Positions 29,569-39,600 of a DNA stretch of 64,000 nt are shown piece after piece. How positions within the stretch are numbered: position 1 is the stretch's first letter; every line of letters starts with the position of its first letter. The stretch spans positions 10,248,501 through 10,312,500 of the forward strand of contig OX335641.1 in NCBI GenBank assembly GCA_946894095.1, read 5' to 3'. Position numbers and translations under genes: made by a program. Origin of the DNA: Incurvaria masculella (Eukaryota; Arthropoda; Insecta; Lepidoptera; Incurvariidae). The notes under the pieces were generated by a model. That model was not told the origin of the DNA. It searched no databases and saw only the letters and a program-made list of their open reading frames with translations.

Positions 29569-30512
29569 CTGTAATATATACTTTTCCTATACGTTTCCAA
29601 ACTTTAAGTTGAAGATACTTTTAGGGCTGACTGGTAGGCGCTACCGTCGGTGTATGTTGCCGCTATACGGATGAGTTTCGGTCGTCACTCGAATAAACTC
29701 GATAAATGAAGAAATACACTAACACGTGTTCTGATGTAACTTGATGACTAATTTTTGTACCATTTTTACATCTAGAATTACTTTCTGAAAATGTGCAATT
29801 TCTACAGGTCTTAGTCAGAGCTTAAGAAACAATCTTGCAAAATAATCATAAGTACCTAATTTTATACATTTTAGTCAAGTCAACTCTTTATTTGTCATAT
29901 TTACACTTTTTGCCTTAAGTTTTTTGCCAAGCTAATGATGTTAATTGGAAGAATACACATAAAAAACAACTAAAACAAACACGGAACAATTAAAAATATC
30001 AGGGGCATGTTATAATTAAATTACTTCACAAAGTCTTAAACGAGTCACGAGTTAGTAACATAAACATTTTTAGAAGGAGGTAAGCATTGAGCAAACAAAA
30101 ACAAACTTATTTAACATGTTAAGACCCAATAACTGACAAATAAACTTAGAAGTGAAACTTCTTCAGCTAAGTCGAAATACCATTTTCGAAGAATGATCCA
30201 AAGAAGTGTTGCATTGTGACGATTTTTTTGTGTTCAAACTGAAATGAAAGGTAAGATAGGGAAGGCACATTTGTAAAGAAGTTTCACTCCTTTCATTCTC
30301 TAGGTACAACCGTACACTGGTACAAATAAGTACACACTATAATGTTTACATTACTGTACAAGTTATAAATCTAAGCATACACTAAGGTGTCACATCATAT
30401 GGAATATCCACTACCTAGTTGACACCAGCACATTCATGTACCGGTATAGCCTTTCTACATGAAGATTTGGCGATTTAAAGGTGACTCTGGTTAAATAGTG
30501 AGGTACACGCTG
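29569..30512. other. unassigned intergenic sequence
   Basis: No gene supported. About 29880-29960 has a ctttatttgtcat start that could be another LINE tail, but this is weak. Confidence 0.35.
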
Positions 30513-30794
30513 GCATAGATTAAAGAGGAAGGGACAGATTACTATCGTTATACCAGTGTTTAATAGGGGTAATCAAAGGAACGTGATATGTATGTATGTA
30601 TAATCGACCGTTAAGGACACATTAATCAAAGAAAGAGACCAGTAAAAAAGAACTACTTTACGAATATACTGTAAGGCTGGACCCTAACCAGCAAAACATA
30701 CCATTCGCGGTGGCGAAAGGTAAAGGCAAGGTGGTATTGCAATTGACATTTCAAAATACATCAAACAGAAACGAATACATACATACACTACTAT

Positions 30795-31226
30795 TGTTGA
30801 CGACAGCTTTAGATCATAAGTAGTGCATGCCTTAAAGATATTGTTCACTGTAGCTGTAGGTTGTATAGATATATTTAGATGTATGTATTGTGACATGTTT
30901 TTATGGGCATCCCTTCTCGCCTTCGTCGCCACCACCCGCGCAGACAGCGGGTGGGGGTTGCGGGCGCGGGAAGGGTGCGGCCGAATGCCCCGAGCGCACC
31001 AGTCGCCGACGAAAGCCCGCCAGGGTAACAATACACATTTATTACGAGATAACAGTTTTTCATTTCAAAGTGATTAATTGAGTAATAGTGTGATAGACGC
31101 CGAAATAAGTAGTGGTCGCTACGCAGCTCCCTCCGAAAGCCTGCATCCTGCTTGCTGGTTGCCTTGTTGATAACGTCAGAAGACACAAGAACCACCGCAC
31201 GACGCGACGCGACGCCGATCGTAACA
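30795..31226 (+). repeat. BEL/Pao 5' LTR (432 bp)
   Basis: It starts TGTTGACGACAGC and ends GATCGTAACA, and aligns to the 3' LTR along its length. An open frame inside it (MHALKILFTV onward) also occurs in the other LTR, but only because the two are copies. Confidence 0.9.
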
Positions 31227-31251
31227 TTGGTCCTTCGAGCGCGGATCTGCG

Positions 31252-33366
31252 ATGTCGACAAGGGAGACCCGAAGCAGGACGAGAGCGGCAACCGAGGAGC
31301 CGCCGCCGCCGCTGCCTACCGACTCTGGCATGGCTGCGACCAGACACACCGACAACCTTACCGCCGGCGGCCCTACATCCGCCGGCGCCCCCGTATCACC
31401 GTGCGACCAGCTCAACTCGTCGGTCGCTACAGTGGTACCGACGCACACACCGACGAACCAAGCGACGCTGACACGTTCTGTCGCTGCATCGTCACGCCGC
31501 TCAAATGCTTCTACGGCGAGGCTTCGACGCCTTGAAGCAGAATATCAGGCCTCGCTGGAGCTAGCAGAGATGGAGATAAGAGCGGAACAAAGAACAAGGG
31601 CGCTGTTGCAGCAGAGAATAGAGATAGCCCGCGAAAAAGAGCGGCTCGAAGCAGATGACGCCGCGTCCCAACCGCTGTCCGGTGACGCCGCGGCGGAGAG
31701 AGGAGCGGGGGCAGAGATATCGTTCCCGCCAAACACTTGGCGGATCGACGCACCCGCCGCCGCCGCCGCTGCCATCGCATCTCGACCGCTACCCGATTCG
31801 GCGAGGGGAAGAGAGAAAGACGATGTCGCACCATTTTTTTATGGTCAGTCGCCCATACCCCTCGCCCCGCAGCCGGCCGCCGCAGTACCCGGCGTCGCAT
31901 CTCGAGCGCTGCCAGATGTGGCGCATAGAACAAAAGGCGCTGTGGGTCGAATTCCGGCGCCAAATGAACCCTCCGCGCCCCGCGCCCCGCCGGCCGCCCC
32001 CGCCGCGAGCCGCGCTGCGTCCGATGCCATCGTAAGGCGCGCCGTCGCCGTCGCGCCGGCGGCGCCCGCCCTCGACACCGAGCCGCCCGCCCAAGATAAC
32101 ACCGCTGCACACGGAGGGCAGGGGCAGGTACCGCTGGACCCGATGTCCTTGCTCGCCGCAGTACAGGGCGGCGCACAGGGGTGCAGACGCCCGCACCACC
32201 GACTACTTCATCACGATGAACGAAAAGAAGACGCGCTGAATGACGACGAAAACAGCGCGTCGCCCGAGGTCAACGATGTAAACGCAGCCATAATAAGTTC
32301 ATGTTGCGCACACGACACGGCGAGATACGCCTACTTGAAAATCGCACCGGTGATGGTGAAAGGACCGCGCGGAACGTGCGAGACTTATGCGCTTCTCGAT
32401 GACGGGTCAACTATATCTCTAGTGGAGTCCATGATCGCAGAAAAAGTTGCGCCTGCACCGTTGCGACTCCACGGGATCGGAGGAGAGATGACGGGCACCG
32501 ATGCGTCGCGCCGAGTGAACGTGAAGATACGCGGCCACTACGAGGACACGTGGCATGAGTTATCCGGTGCCCGCACAGTGGACACGATAGGACTTGGGAC
32601 TCAGACTGTGGACGCTAGTGTGCTAACGGACTGCGCGCACCTGGAGGACATCAGAAGAGATCTGTTGTACCAAGACGCCAGGCCGAAGATTCTAATTGGA
32701 CAGGATAATTGGAATCTTCTGATGTCGCGAGAAACGCGCACCGGACCCAAGAAGCAGCCAGTAGCAACCAAAACTGATCTTGGTTGGGTACTCCACGGCT
32801 GCCGCGAGGCTGAAGCTTCCTTGAGAGCATATGTATGTCATGCACGCATGGAAATTGAGGAAACTGAACCCCTTCGAGGTGGTTTCCAATTGGGACCAAT
32901 TGGAATTTATTCCAACACGACGCGGAAAACCAGAGAAGATCGCGCGACACGGACGACGAAAGCGAGAACAGATACCCAGAATAAAAACCTACAGTGGAGA
33001 AATAACATCTCAGAAATGCTACGAGACAAGCGGCAAGTGCATAGATGCCTACGAGGACGCGAGAAGCTTACAGCGTTGGAGAAGGACTGCTATACCGCCT
33101 TCTTAAGAAACACTAAGGCGCTATTCAAGGCCGGCTATGCCGATGCCGATCTCCAACACTCGGGACGCCGTAAGAGTGAAAACGCAACTGCTGCACCGCG
33201 TCTACCTCAGACAACAGGCACACAACACGGCTACGCGCTTGCCAGCTGGAGGGACCGGAGGAACAAGGCATTTGATACCGGAGGAAGCTGTCGTCTCAGA
33301 AGTAGTGTACGCCGCCTGCGACGACGTACAGGAGGGCAGGATGTTGAAGACAGCTTTAGATCATAA
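31252..33366 (+). CDS. BEL/Pao gag-protease open frame, deletion-fused
   Basis: A 704-codon open frame begins 25 bp after the left LTR. Residues 1-80 are Ser/Thr/Pro-rich. About 85-125 is a Glu/Arg-rich coiled coil (LRRLEAEYQASLELAEMEIR), as in Pao gag. A long Ala/Pro-rich segment follows to about 300. About 355-540 is the BEL/Pao aspartic protease (DUF1758/peptidase A16 type) with the catalytic-site block LLDDGSTISLVES near residue 381 and PKILIGQDNWNLL. The usual zinc knuckles between gag and protease are missing, and so is everything after the protease. The C-terminal 150 codons are Arg/Lys-rich and out of frame with any recognised domain. The frame is probably open because of its high GC, not selection. 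Confidence 0.75.
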   Translation: MSTRETRSRTRAATEEPPPPLPTDSGMAATRHTDNLTAGGPTSAGAPVSPCDQLNSSVATVVPTHTPTNQATLTRSVAASSRRSNASTARLRRLEAEYQASLELAEMEIRAEQRTRALLQQRIEIAREKERLEADDAASQPLSGDAAAERGAGAEISFPPNTWRIDAPAAAAAAIASRPLPDSARGREKDDVAPFFYGQSPIPLAPQPAAAVPGVASRALPDVAHRTKGAVGRIPAPNEPSAPRAPPAAPAASRAASDAIVRRAVAVAPAAPALDTEPPAQDNTAAHGGQGQVPLDPMSLLAAVQGGAQGCRRPHHRLLHHDERKEDALNDDENSASPEVNDVNAAIISSCCAHDTARYAYLKIAPVMVKGPRGTCETYALLDDGSTISLVESMIAEKVAPAPLRLHGIGGEMTGTDASRRVNVKIRGHYEDTWHELSGARTVDTIGLGTQTVDASVLTDCAHLEDIRRDLLYQDARPKILIGQDNWNLLMSRETRTGPKKQPVATKTDLGWVLHGCREAEASLRAYVCHARMEIEETEPLRGGFQLGPIGIYSNTTRKTREDRATRTTKARTDTQNKNLQWRNNISEMLRDKRQVHRCLRGREKLTALEKDCYTAFLRNTKALFKAGYADADLQHSGRRKSENATAAPRLPQTTGTQHGYALASWRDRRNKAFDTGGSCRLRSSVRRLRRRTGGQDVEDSFRS

Positions 33367-33775
33367 GTAGTGCATGCCTTAAAGATATTGTTCACTGTAG
33401 CTGTAGGTTGTATAGATATATTTAGATGTATGTATTGTGACATGTTTTTATGGGCATCCCTTCTCGCCTTCGTCGCCACCACCCGCGCAGACAGCGGGTG
33501 GGGGTTGCGGGCGCGGGAAGGGTGCGGCCGAATGCCCCGAGCGCACCAGTCGCCGACGAAAGCCCGCCAGGGTTACATTATACAGTTATTTACGAGACAC
33601 AGTTTTTCATTTCTAAATGAGTACTTGAGTAAATAGTGTAATTGACGCCGAAGTAAGTAGTGGCCAGTACGCAGCTCCCTCCGAAAGCCTGCATCCTGCT
33701 TGCTGGTTGCCTTGTCGATAACGTCAGAAGACACAAGAACCTACCGCACGACGCGACGCGACGCCGATCGTAACA
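33342..33775 (+). repeat. BEL/Pao 3' LTR (434 bp)
   Basis: It starts TGTTGAAGACAGC and ends GATCGTAACA, directly followed by the ACTAT duplication. The stop codon of the internal open frame lies about 25 bp inside this LTR. Confidence 0.9.
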
Positions 33776-33957
33776 ACTATTATAGTTAAAATTCTAGTTC
33801 TGGCAGTGACGGGAGATGGCGCTGGTTCGAAATGTCATAGTTAATAGTAGTAGTATGACATTAGCTATCTGTATACTTTCCTCTTTAATCTATGATGCTT
33901 GCAACTTGCCTAGACTTGTATCCTTGAAACTTGGCAGCACACATTTACAATCTACGT

Positions 33958-34075
33958 GGTCTAGCCCTCAACCCCTTGATGCTCGATAATCGAGGTGAAG
34001 CAAATATGAGTGCAGGTGCTTTTGGATAGGTGACCATTTTCGCCCGTTGAGAATGCCCGTATTTTGGATGTTTCT
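33958..34075 (+). mobile_element. 5S-headed SINE fragment
   Basis: gctcgataatcgaggtgaag, atgagtgcaggtgcttttgg and ataggtgaccattttcgccc align with the 5S-like head of the SINE at 38345. The body is lost. Confidence 0.55.
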
Positions 34076-34436
34076 ATTTTCAAATGTAGGCTCGCCATTT
34101 ACATGTCTACACGAGGACAGAGTGTAGCAAGAACACTTAACTAAACAAAGAGTGCACTAGACCTAAAGGAGCAAGCATATTGTCTTTTCGAATGACAAGT
34201 CTTCAAGTGAGTTCACGGGAAATGGAGGGATGAATTTCAACATATTAGAAAGACTACATTTTTTCTGTGACACAGGTAGTAAATATTCCACGCACGTGGC
34301 GATTGACTTAATGACTACATATCAAAAATACTATTCCCACCAGAAGTTCATAACCCAGTAGCGGGCTATGTTATTGTAGCGTTTCTAATGAGAATGCTAT
34401 AGCATATGTTGACCCTCTGCCTTCCCCCCTCATGTT

Positions 34437-35774
34437 ATGCCTGTTTCACACGAGGGCAGGGCAGTGAGGTAGTGTAGGAGACAGAACAGTACTGGTACAA
34501 TTAGAATCGTCCATTCACGCCGGGCGGGACAGTTAATAGCCGTCTATTTTTTCGGGGCAGTCGTTTCCCCCAGCACCTACTGCCATGAAACAGTACATGT
34601 GTGAAGACGGGGGCAGAAGAGTATGGCAAGCACAAACTATAGATACACCTTACCACGCAACAAATTATTTATATTATAGTTACAGTGACACAAAATAGCT
34701 CCACAATGTGTGATGTGTGTGTTATGTTAGGTTAGGTTAGGTTAGGTTAGGTTAGGGTAGGCTAGCGAGAGGCACCACCACGGAGGAGGGAGGTAGAGAG
34801 ATGGTCTAAGCGAACTGGGTCCCTACGTCACAGCCCACGGGATAAGAAGGCGTGGCTTGGCGTCATTCGCGACATGGCGCTGGCGGTGTTAAGTTGTGGG
34901 AAAATATTGTGGTCTGCGGCGCAATTATCGGCGAACAGTCGATTACACGATGAGATTTTTTGTAAAATGTCGCAAACATTACACAGGAAAAAGTAATCTT
35001 AAGTCTAGTAGGTGGATTTACGTTTTATTTGTCAGTTAAACACCTTATATTTCATAATAATTTGAGTCAATATTCGAACATTGTTTCGATGCATCGCTCT
35101 TGCTATTTGCCGATAGATGGCGCGCAATCATTTTCTTTGTACTGTAAGAAATGTTGATCTCATGGTGCAAATTTTTATGACATTTGTTTTTATCTCCATT
35201 CTTTTTACAAGCTGTCACAAAAATAGGACATTCAGTAAAATGTTTGTAGGGTGAGGTTGTCTTGTCAGGTACGCCCCCAGTGAAGCATCCTGCTTTATTC
35301 ACTTGCACGTTTGTGCATTATGTGCTTGCCAGCTTGTCCTGGGGAATACGTCTTTTAAGACGACGGGCTTGTCTTTTTTTGTCCATTAACCAACAGGCTA
35401 GTTGGTTTGGATGCATTTGTATTCTCGCTCGATAGCTTTCGGAGACATTTTTAAAATAAAATTATTTGAATCCACGAGAAGACATAGATTTAAATTTCGA
35501 ATTTTTTTTTATTGAAAAAACTAACAGTAAAATGCAAAAGGCGCCATCTAGTTGTAGTCTTGTAACCATTAAAAATAGCTCTTGGAATAGCTTGTACCAG
35601 AATACCGGTTCTTCCGGTAGATGGATTTAGCAAAAATAGGCAGTGCAGTGCAATGCTACCATGAAGTTTTTTTCCCCCCGCACATGCGACTGTCTAGCAC
35701 CACAGACTTTTAACACCAAATGATCTGTCCATTGCTCTGCCTGGCTGCCGTGCCCCTGTGTGAAATAGGCATTA
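34437..35774. mobile_element. TIR DNA element (~1.3 kb) with internal TTAGG array
   Basis: The left end (atgcctgtttcacacgaggg) and the complement of the right end (atgcctatttcacacagggg) match over about 28 bp with four mismatches. No transposase frame is found between them, so it is non-autonomous. TTAT lies at both borders but overlaps the end sequence. Superfamily is unresolved. Confidence 0.55.
34726..34756 (+). repeat. (TTAGG)n telomere-type repeat, about 6 units
   Basis: gttag is repeated perfectly six times. (TTAGG)n is the insect telomeric unit. Here it is a short interstitial block inside the TIR element at 34437-35774. Confidence 0.85.
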
Positions 35775-36504
35775 TATCCTAGTTATTTAGTTTTATCGTG
35801 GATAATCCTCCAAATCAAAAAAAAAAATTTTCCCTTTCTAGGTATGGAACACCAAATAAGTACATAATATCGAGGTCTTAGGCTGAGATTAATAGTCGTA
35901 AGTGAAAATAAGACGAACAAAAATTTCTACCTTCTTGTGTGTGTTTACTTACTTTGACACATTTTGTATGGGCGAAATGTACCAATTTTATCACTAGTTA
36001 GTCTTACTTTCGGTTAGTGTTAGTTTCAGTTGCGACTATTGATTTCAGCTAAAGTATGTTCAAAAATAAAAAAAATAACACGCTATTAGCTTGTGAAGAA
36101 CAAATCCAACCTGTTACCGAAAATACTTTGGTTAATCAATCGCAAACTTAATAACTCAGACACATTCCACAATCCGACATATTTGGTTAACTTTTTCCGG
36201 CTATCAATCACACAAATTCCGCAGCCCTATTATGAGTTTTCAGCGATTCAGGGTGCTCGGCGATATAACTCGACTCAATCGAAGACAGTTCCAGAAATAT
36301 AGTGTCCCTAGCAGGAGATTCTTGCGAGTTTAAATCTATCAACAGTTTCTGTAACATCACCGCCTTTTGAAAATATCGTAACAGAGCTATTAAACGGCTC
36401 GATTAACACCTCGATCTTTCTCCAGGCTCTATGTCCAAAACCTATTAAAGTCAGTCACTCTGAACACTTGGATTGGGGCCAATCCTCTATGGCTGACGTC
36501 CGTC
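35775..36504. other. CHTOP 3' flank/3' UTR region
   Basis: It lies immediately downstream of the CHTOP stop codon on the minus strand, so at least its right part should be 3' UTR. I cannot fix the poly(A) site; AATAAA matches on the minus strand near 35507 and 35294 are candidates only. Confidence 0.4.
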
Positions 36505-36641
36505 TCACAGCGCGTCTTTCATATAGATGTCCAGTTCCCGGTCGAGCACCGACTTGGAGCTCGCCATGTACTGGTCTAGTTGCTCATCCAACTCCTCCTT
36601 GCTCGGCAGCGGCTGCTGCGCTTGGTTGTTCCTCATCATGC
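36505..36641 (-). CDS. CHTOP: CHTOP coding exon 5: C-terminal FoP duplication and stop
   Basis: The acceptor is ggttcaacag|GC, phase 1. The peptide MMRNNQAQQPLPSKEELDEQ continues LDQYMASSKSVLDRELDIYM and KDAL before TGA at 36507-36505. The two Leu-Asp-x-x-Leu-Asp-x-Tyr-Met-like repeats are diagnostic of CHTOP/FOP. Coding shadows on the plus strand (36468-36701) should be ignored. Confidence 0.85.
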
Positions 36642-39600
36642 CTGTTGAACCGGTTAATACTGGTCAGAACAGATTATTTTGAGAGGGTTCATATAGAATG
36701 AATGAATAAATTAAAGAAATTAGCAACTTTACAAACTAACATGCCTGGAGGAATTACGATCGATGACCATGTATGAAGAGATCTGGATCCAGATATGAAG
36801 AATTGAGAGAGGTATGCCAAGATGAAAATTGGGCCGTCGAAAACTCCCTCCTGAGCGTTTGATTGTAAAGGCGTAAGGCAGGGGAATGGGATCTCACCCA
36901 AGCTCTTCACCAACGCATTGGAAGATGTGTTCAAGATGCTTGAATGGGACAGCGTGGGTATCAACGTTAATGGAGATTTCCTCAGTCATCTTCGCTTCGC
37001 CGATGACTTTGTTTTTCTGTCGAATTCCAGAGCTTAGCTTCAGACCATGCTGGAAGACACTTATAAAGCATTGATAAAGCTAGGTCTGAAGATGAACTGG
37101 GACAAAACCATGGCCATGGCGACCGAGGGTATGACGGGAGGACAAATCGTTATCGACGGAGAAGTGATCCAACAGGTTAAAGAGTATGTTTATATCGGTC
37201 AAATTCTGCGGCTTGGTAGACAAAGACTGATTAAGGAGGTTGAGAGATGGATTTAACTGGGTTGGGCTGCCTTCGGAAAGCTTAAATTCGCTCTGAAGTC
37301 TGACCTCTCGTAAAATTTGAAGACCCAAATATCAAACGACAAGACTGATCAATGGAGAGCAATGGAGCGAGCCATGCTGGGAATATTGCTACGGGATATG
37401 GTGCGTAACAAGGCAATCCGCCGACGCATCAAAGTAGGGTATATTGGACACCGGGTGGCTAAGCTCAAATGGCAGTGGGCTGGTCAAGTCAGCCGAAGAG
37501 ACGACGACCGTTGGAGTAACCGTGTCAAGAAAACGGAGTGTGGGACGACGCCAGGTGGGACGACGACATCAAGTGCGTCGGCGGAAAACAGTGGTTTCGT
37601 ACCGCTGATGGCCGGGCGGACTAAAAAAATTGGAGAGGCGTATATCCAGCAGTTGACGCAAACACGCTGACGGACAAACTGACATGCTTTGATTGTACTG
37701 CATAGCGCTTTATCTTCTGTTCCTACCCCTCATAGGGTATGTACAATGCGATTCAAATAAGAATATAATTGGGACCACCGCTATTTTGTCCTATTGTGCC
37801 CGGAAAAAATCAATTAATGGACTGACCTCACCACATATGCATTGACAGGATACTTATTATAGGAGGGTGAAAAAAAGTGATGCGCCGTACCACGTCGCTC
37901 ACATTTTTTTTTATGCGACCTGGCATGGATGGCTATTACTACACAACTACGGTTATGATACTAGAGACTATACCGAACCAATTAAAGCGGCGCGATGCAT
38001 TAAAATAGACTGTCGCAACGCATACTGTAGCTTGGCTTGTACAATAGTAGATATAATATTTTGTTGGATTTCGGAGTTTCGCGCCGCATTGTGATTTGGC
38101 CTTACCTCTTCCGCGGGCGCCCCTCCCCCGCGCGTCCCCCCTCCCCCGCACTCCGCCTCTCCCCTGCACGCCGCCCCTCCCCTGCACGCCGCCCCTCCCC
38201 TGCATGCCGCCCCGCGCCCGCACGCGGACTCTTCCCCGCACACCGCCCCTCCCCCGCACGCTAACTCCTGACGCGCCGTTCAGCTGACGCCCGCGCACAC
38301 CGCCTCTGTAGGCAACATAAGAAGATCAGCACGCGACTAATATTGGCCTCGCTAGCCCAGTGGTGCGACGCCTTGCGATTCGATAAGCTGGGTAAGCAAA
38401 TCTGAGTGCGGTAGGGTTCTGGATGGGTGACCATTTTCAACTGTTGAGGCTGGCCATGGTTTAGATTCCACGTAAAACTGTTGGTTACTTGCTGGGTGGT
38501 AGAGTTAATTCCGCTAGGGTTGTTACCATCGCAATGAATAAACGATGGTCGAAGCGGCAATAAAAATTGTCAGTGTTTTCCATCCAGTTCAATGTAGCCG
38601 AAGGAAGGAAAATGCTGGCATGGCACCTAGTTTCCATGTGATGCGTTAGGCTAATATCTGACGTTCAGCCATCCATGTCATTACATAAAAAAAAAATCAA
38701 ATTCTATTTTTTTAATTCAGAAGAATTCTTCTGGAGGGGTTATTCTGTAGGTTAATATTAGCAATTTACCTATTGCTAGTCTATTTATAAGATTCTCGTG
38801 TACATTTGTACACTTGCATATGGCAAATTAGTCATAATATATGTTATATAAATACTTATACTTAGAAATTCTTCAACAATTCTACGATGTAGAAAAAAAA
38901 CTAAGACTACACAACGCTACTCAAACTAATCACACATTAATACCCAAGACCTATGGCAGGTCGTACCTGCCGTGTTGAAAATAATTATCCCAAATCAGCG
39001 ATGGTCTTGGAAGGTCAGACAACCACTTGGATACCATTAGCTGGTAGCTGATATCATGCAGACTTCTGGAAGGAGGGTATGGTGTAAACAAAGACCAGAG
39101 CAGATTTAAGCGCAAAGGTTCTGAAAATTTACCTCAAACTACATCTAATGTCATTATAACCTATAAAATTGCATTCCTGCGAGAATTCTGCAGGAACCAT
39201 GGCACACCTTCCCACTTGTGTTTTAAAGGCTAAACAATTTAATCCTCTTAAAAAATGTTTGTTGTTCCCTACACAAAAATAAAAATGTATGGGAAGGTAG
39301 ATAACCTTTGGTCTTCAAAACAAGTCGTAGAACAAACAATGTTTAGTGTTGTGAAGAGAATCACTCATTTTTAGCTTTCTATCCTGGTTTCAGTACAACG
39401 TATACATAATTTTGTAAAAAAAGCAAGTAAATGTTACACAAATATTTTTTATTTAACTTTTGATCAGCTTTCATTGAGGAGGCGGAACCAACCACTGTAC
39501 AGAAAATTAGAAGTCACTACGTGACGTCTAATTTTTTTATGTAATTGCTATGGATGGCTAATATCTCACCTACTGTCATTATAATAACCTAACCTCATGA

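Larger units (their letters stand above)
30795..33775 (+). mobile_element. BEL/Pao LTR retrotransposon, internally deleted
   Basis: Two LTRs (30795-31226 and 33342-33775) are flanked by the 5-bp target duplication ACTAT (30790-30794 and 33776-33780). Both LTRs begin TGTTGA and end TAACA. A primer-binding-type ttggtccttcg follows the left LTR, and a purine tract (aggagggcagga) precedes the right LTR. Only about 2.1 kb lies between them, holding gag-like and aspartic-protease sequence. Reverse transcriptase, RNase H and integrase are absent, so it is non-autonomous. The LTRs differ at several dozen positions and indels near 31041-31120, so the insertion is old relative to the Mag element. Confidence 0.88.
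30513..33898. mobile_element. TIR element interrupted by the BEL/Pao insertion
   Basis: catagattaaagaggaaggg (about 30513-30535) and tttcctctttaatctatga (about 33879-33897) form inverted termini of about 25 bp lying outside the BEL target duplication. Removing the 2981-bp retrotransposon leaves about 400 bp, a MITE-like size. The target duplication of this outer element is not clear. Confidence 0.5.

Noticed and set aside
30823..31077. Signal-peptide-like frame (MHALKILFTV...) in the BEL LTR, repeated at 33370-33636
   Set aside because: It is present twice only because LTRs are duplicates; no independent support for translation.
31511..32176. 221-codon minus-strand frame opposite the BEL gag region
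   Set aside because: Low-complexity Arg/Ala/Pro translation caused by high GC on the opposite strand of a real element frame.
38343..38450. 5S rRNA gene or pseudogene
   Set aside because: Only the internal-promoter part resembles 5S; it is followed by the common SINE body and an A tail.
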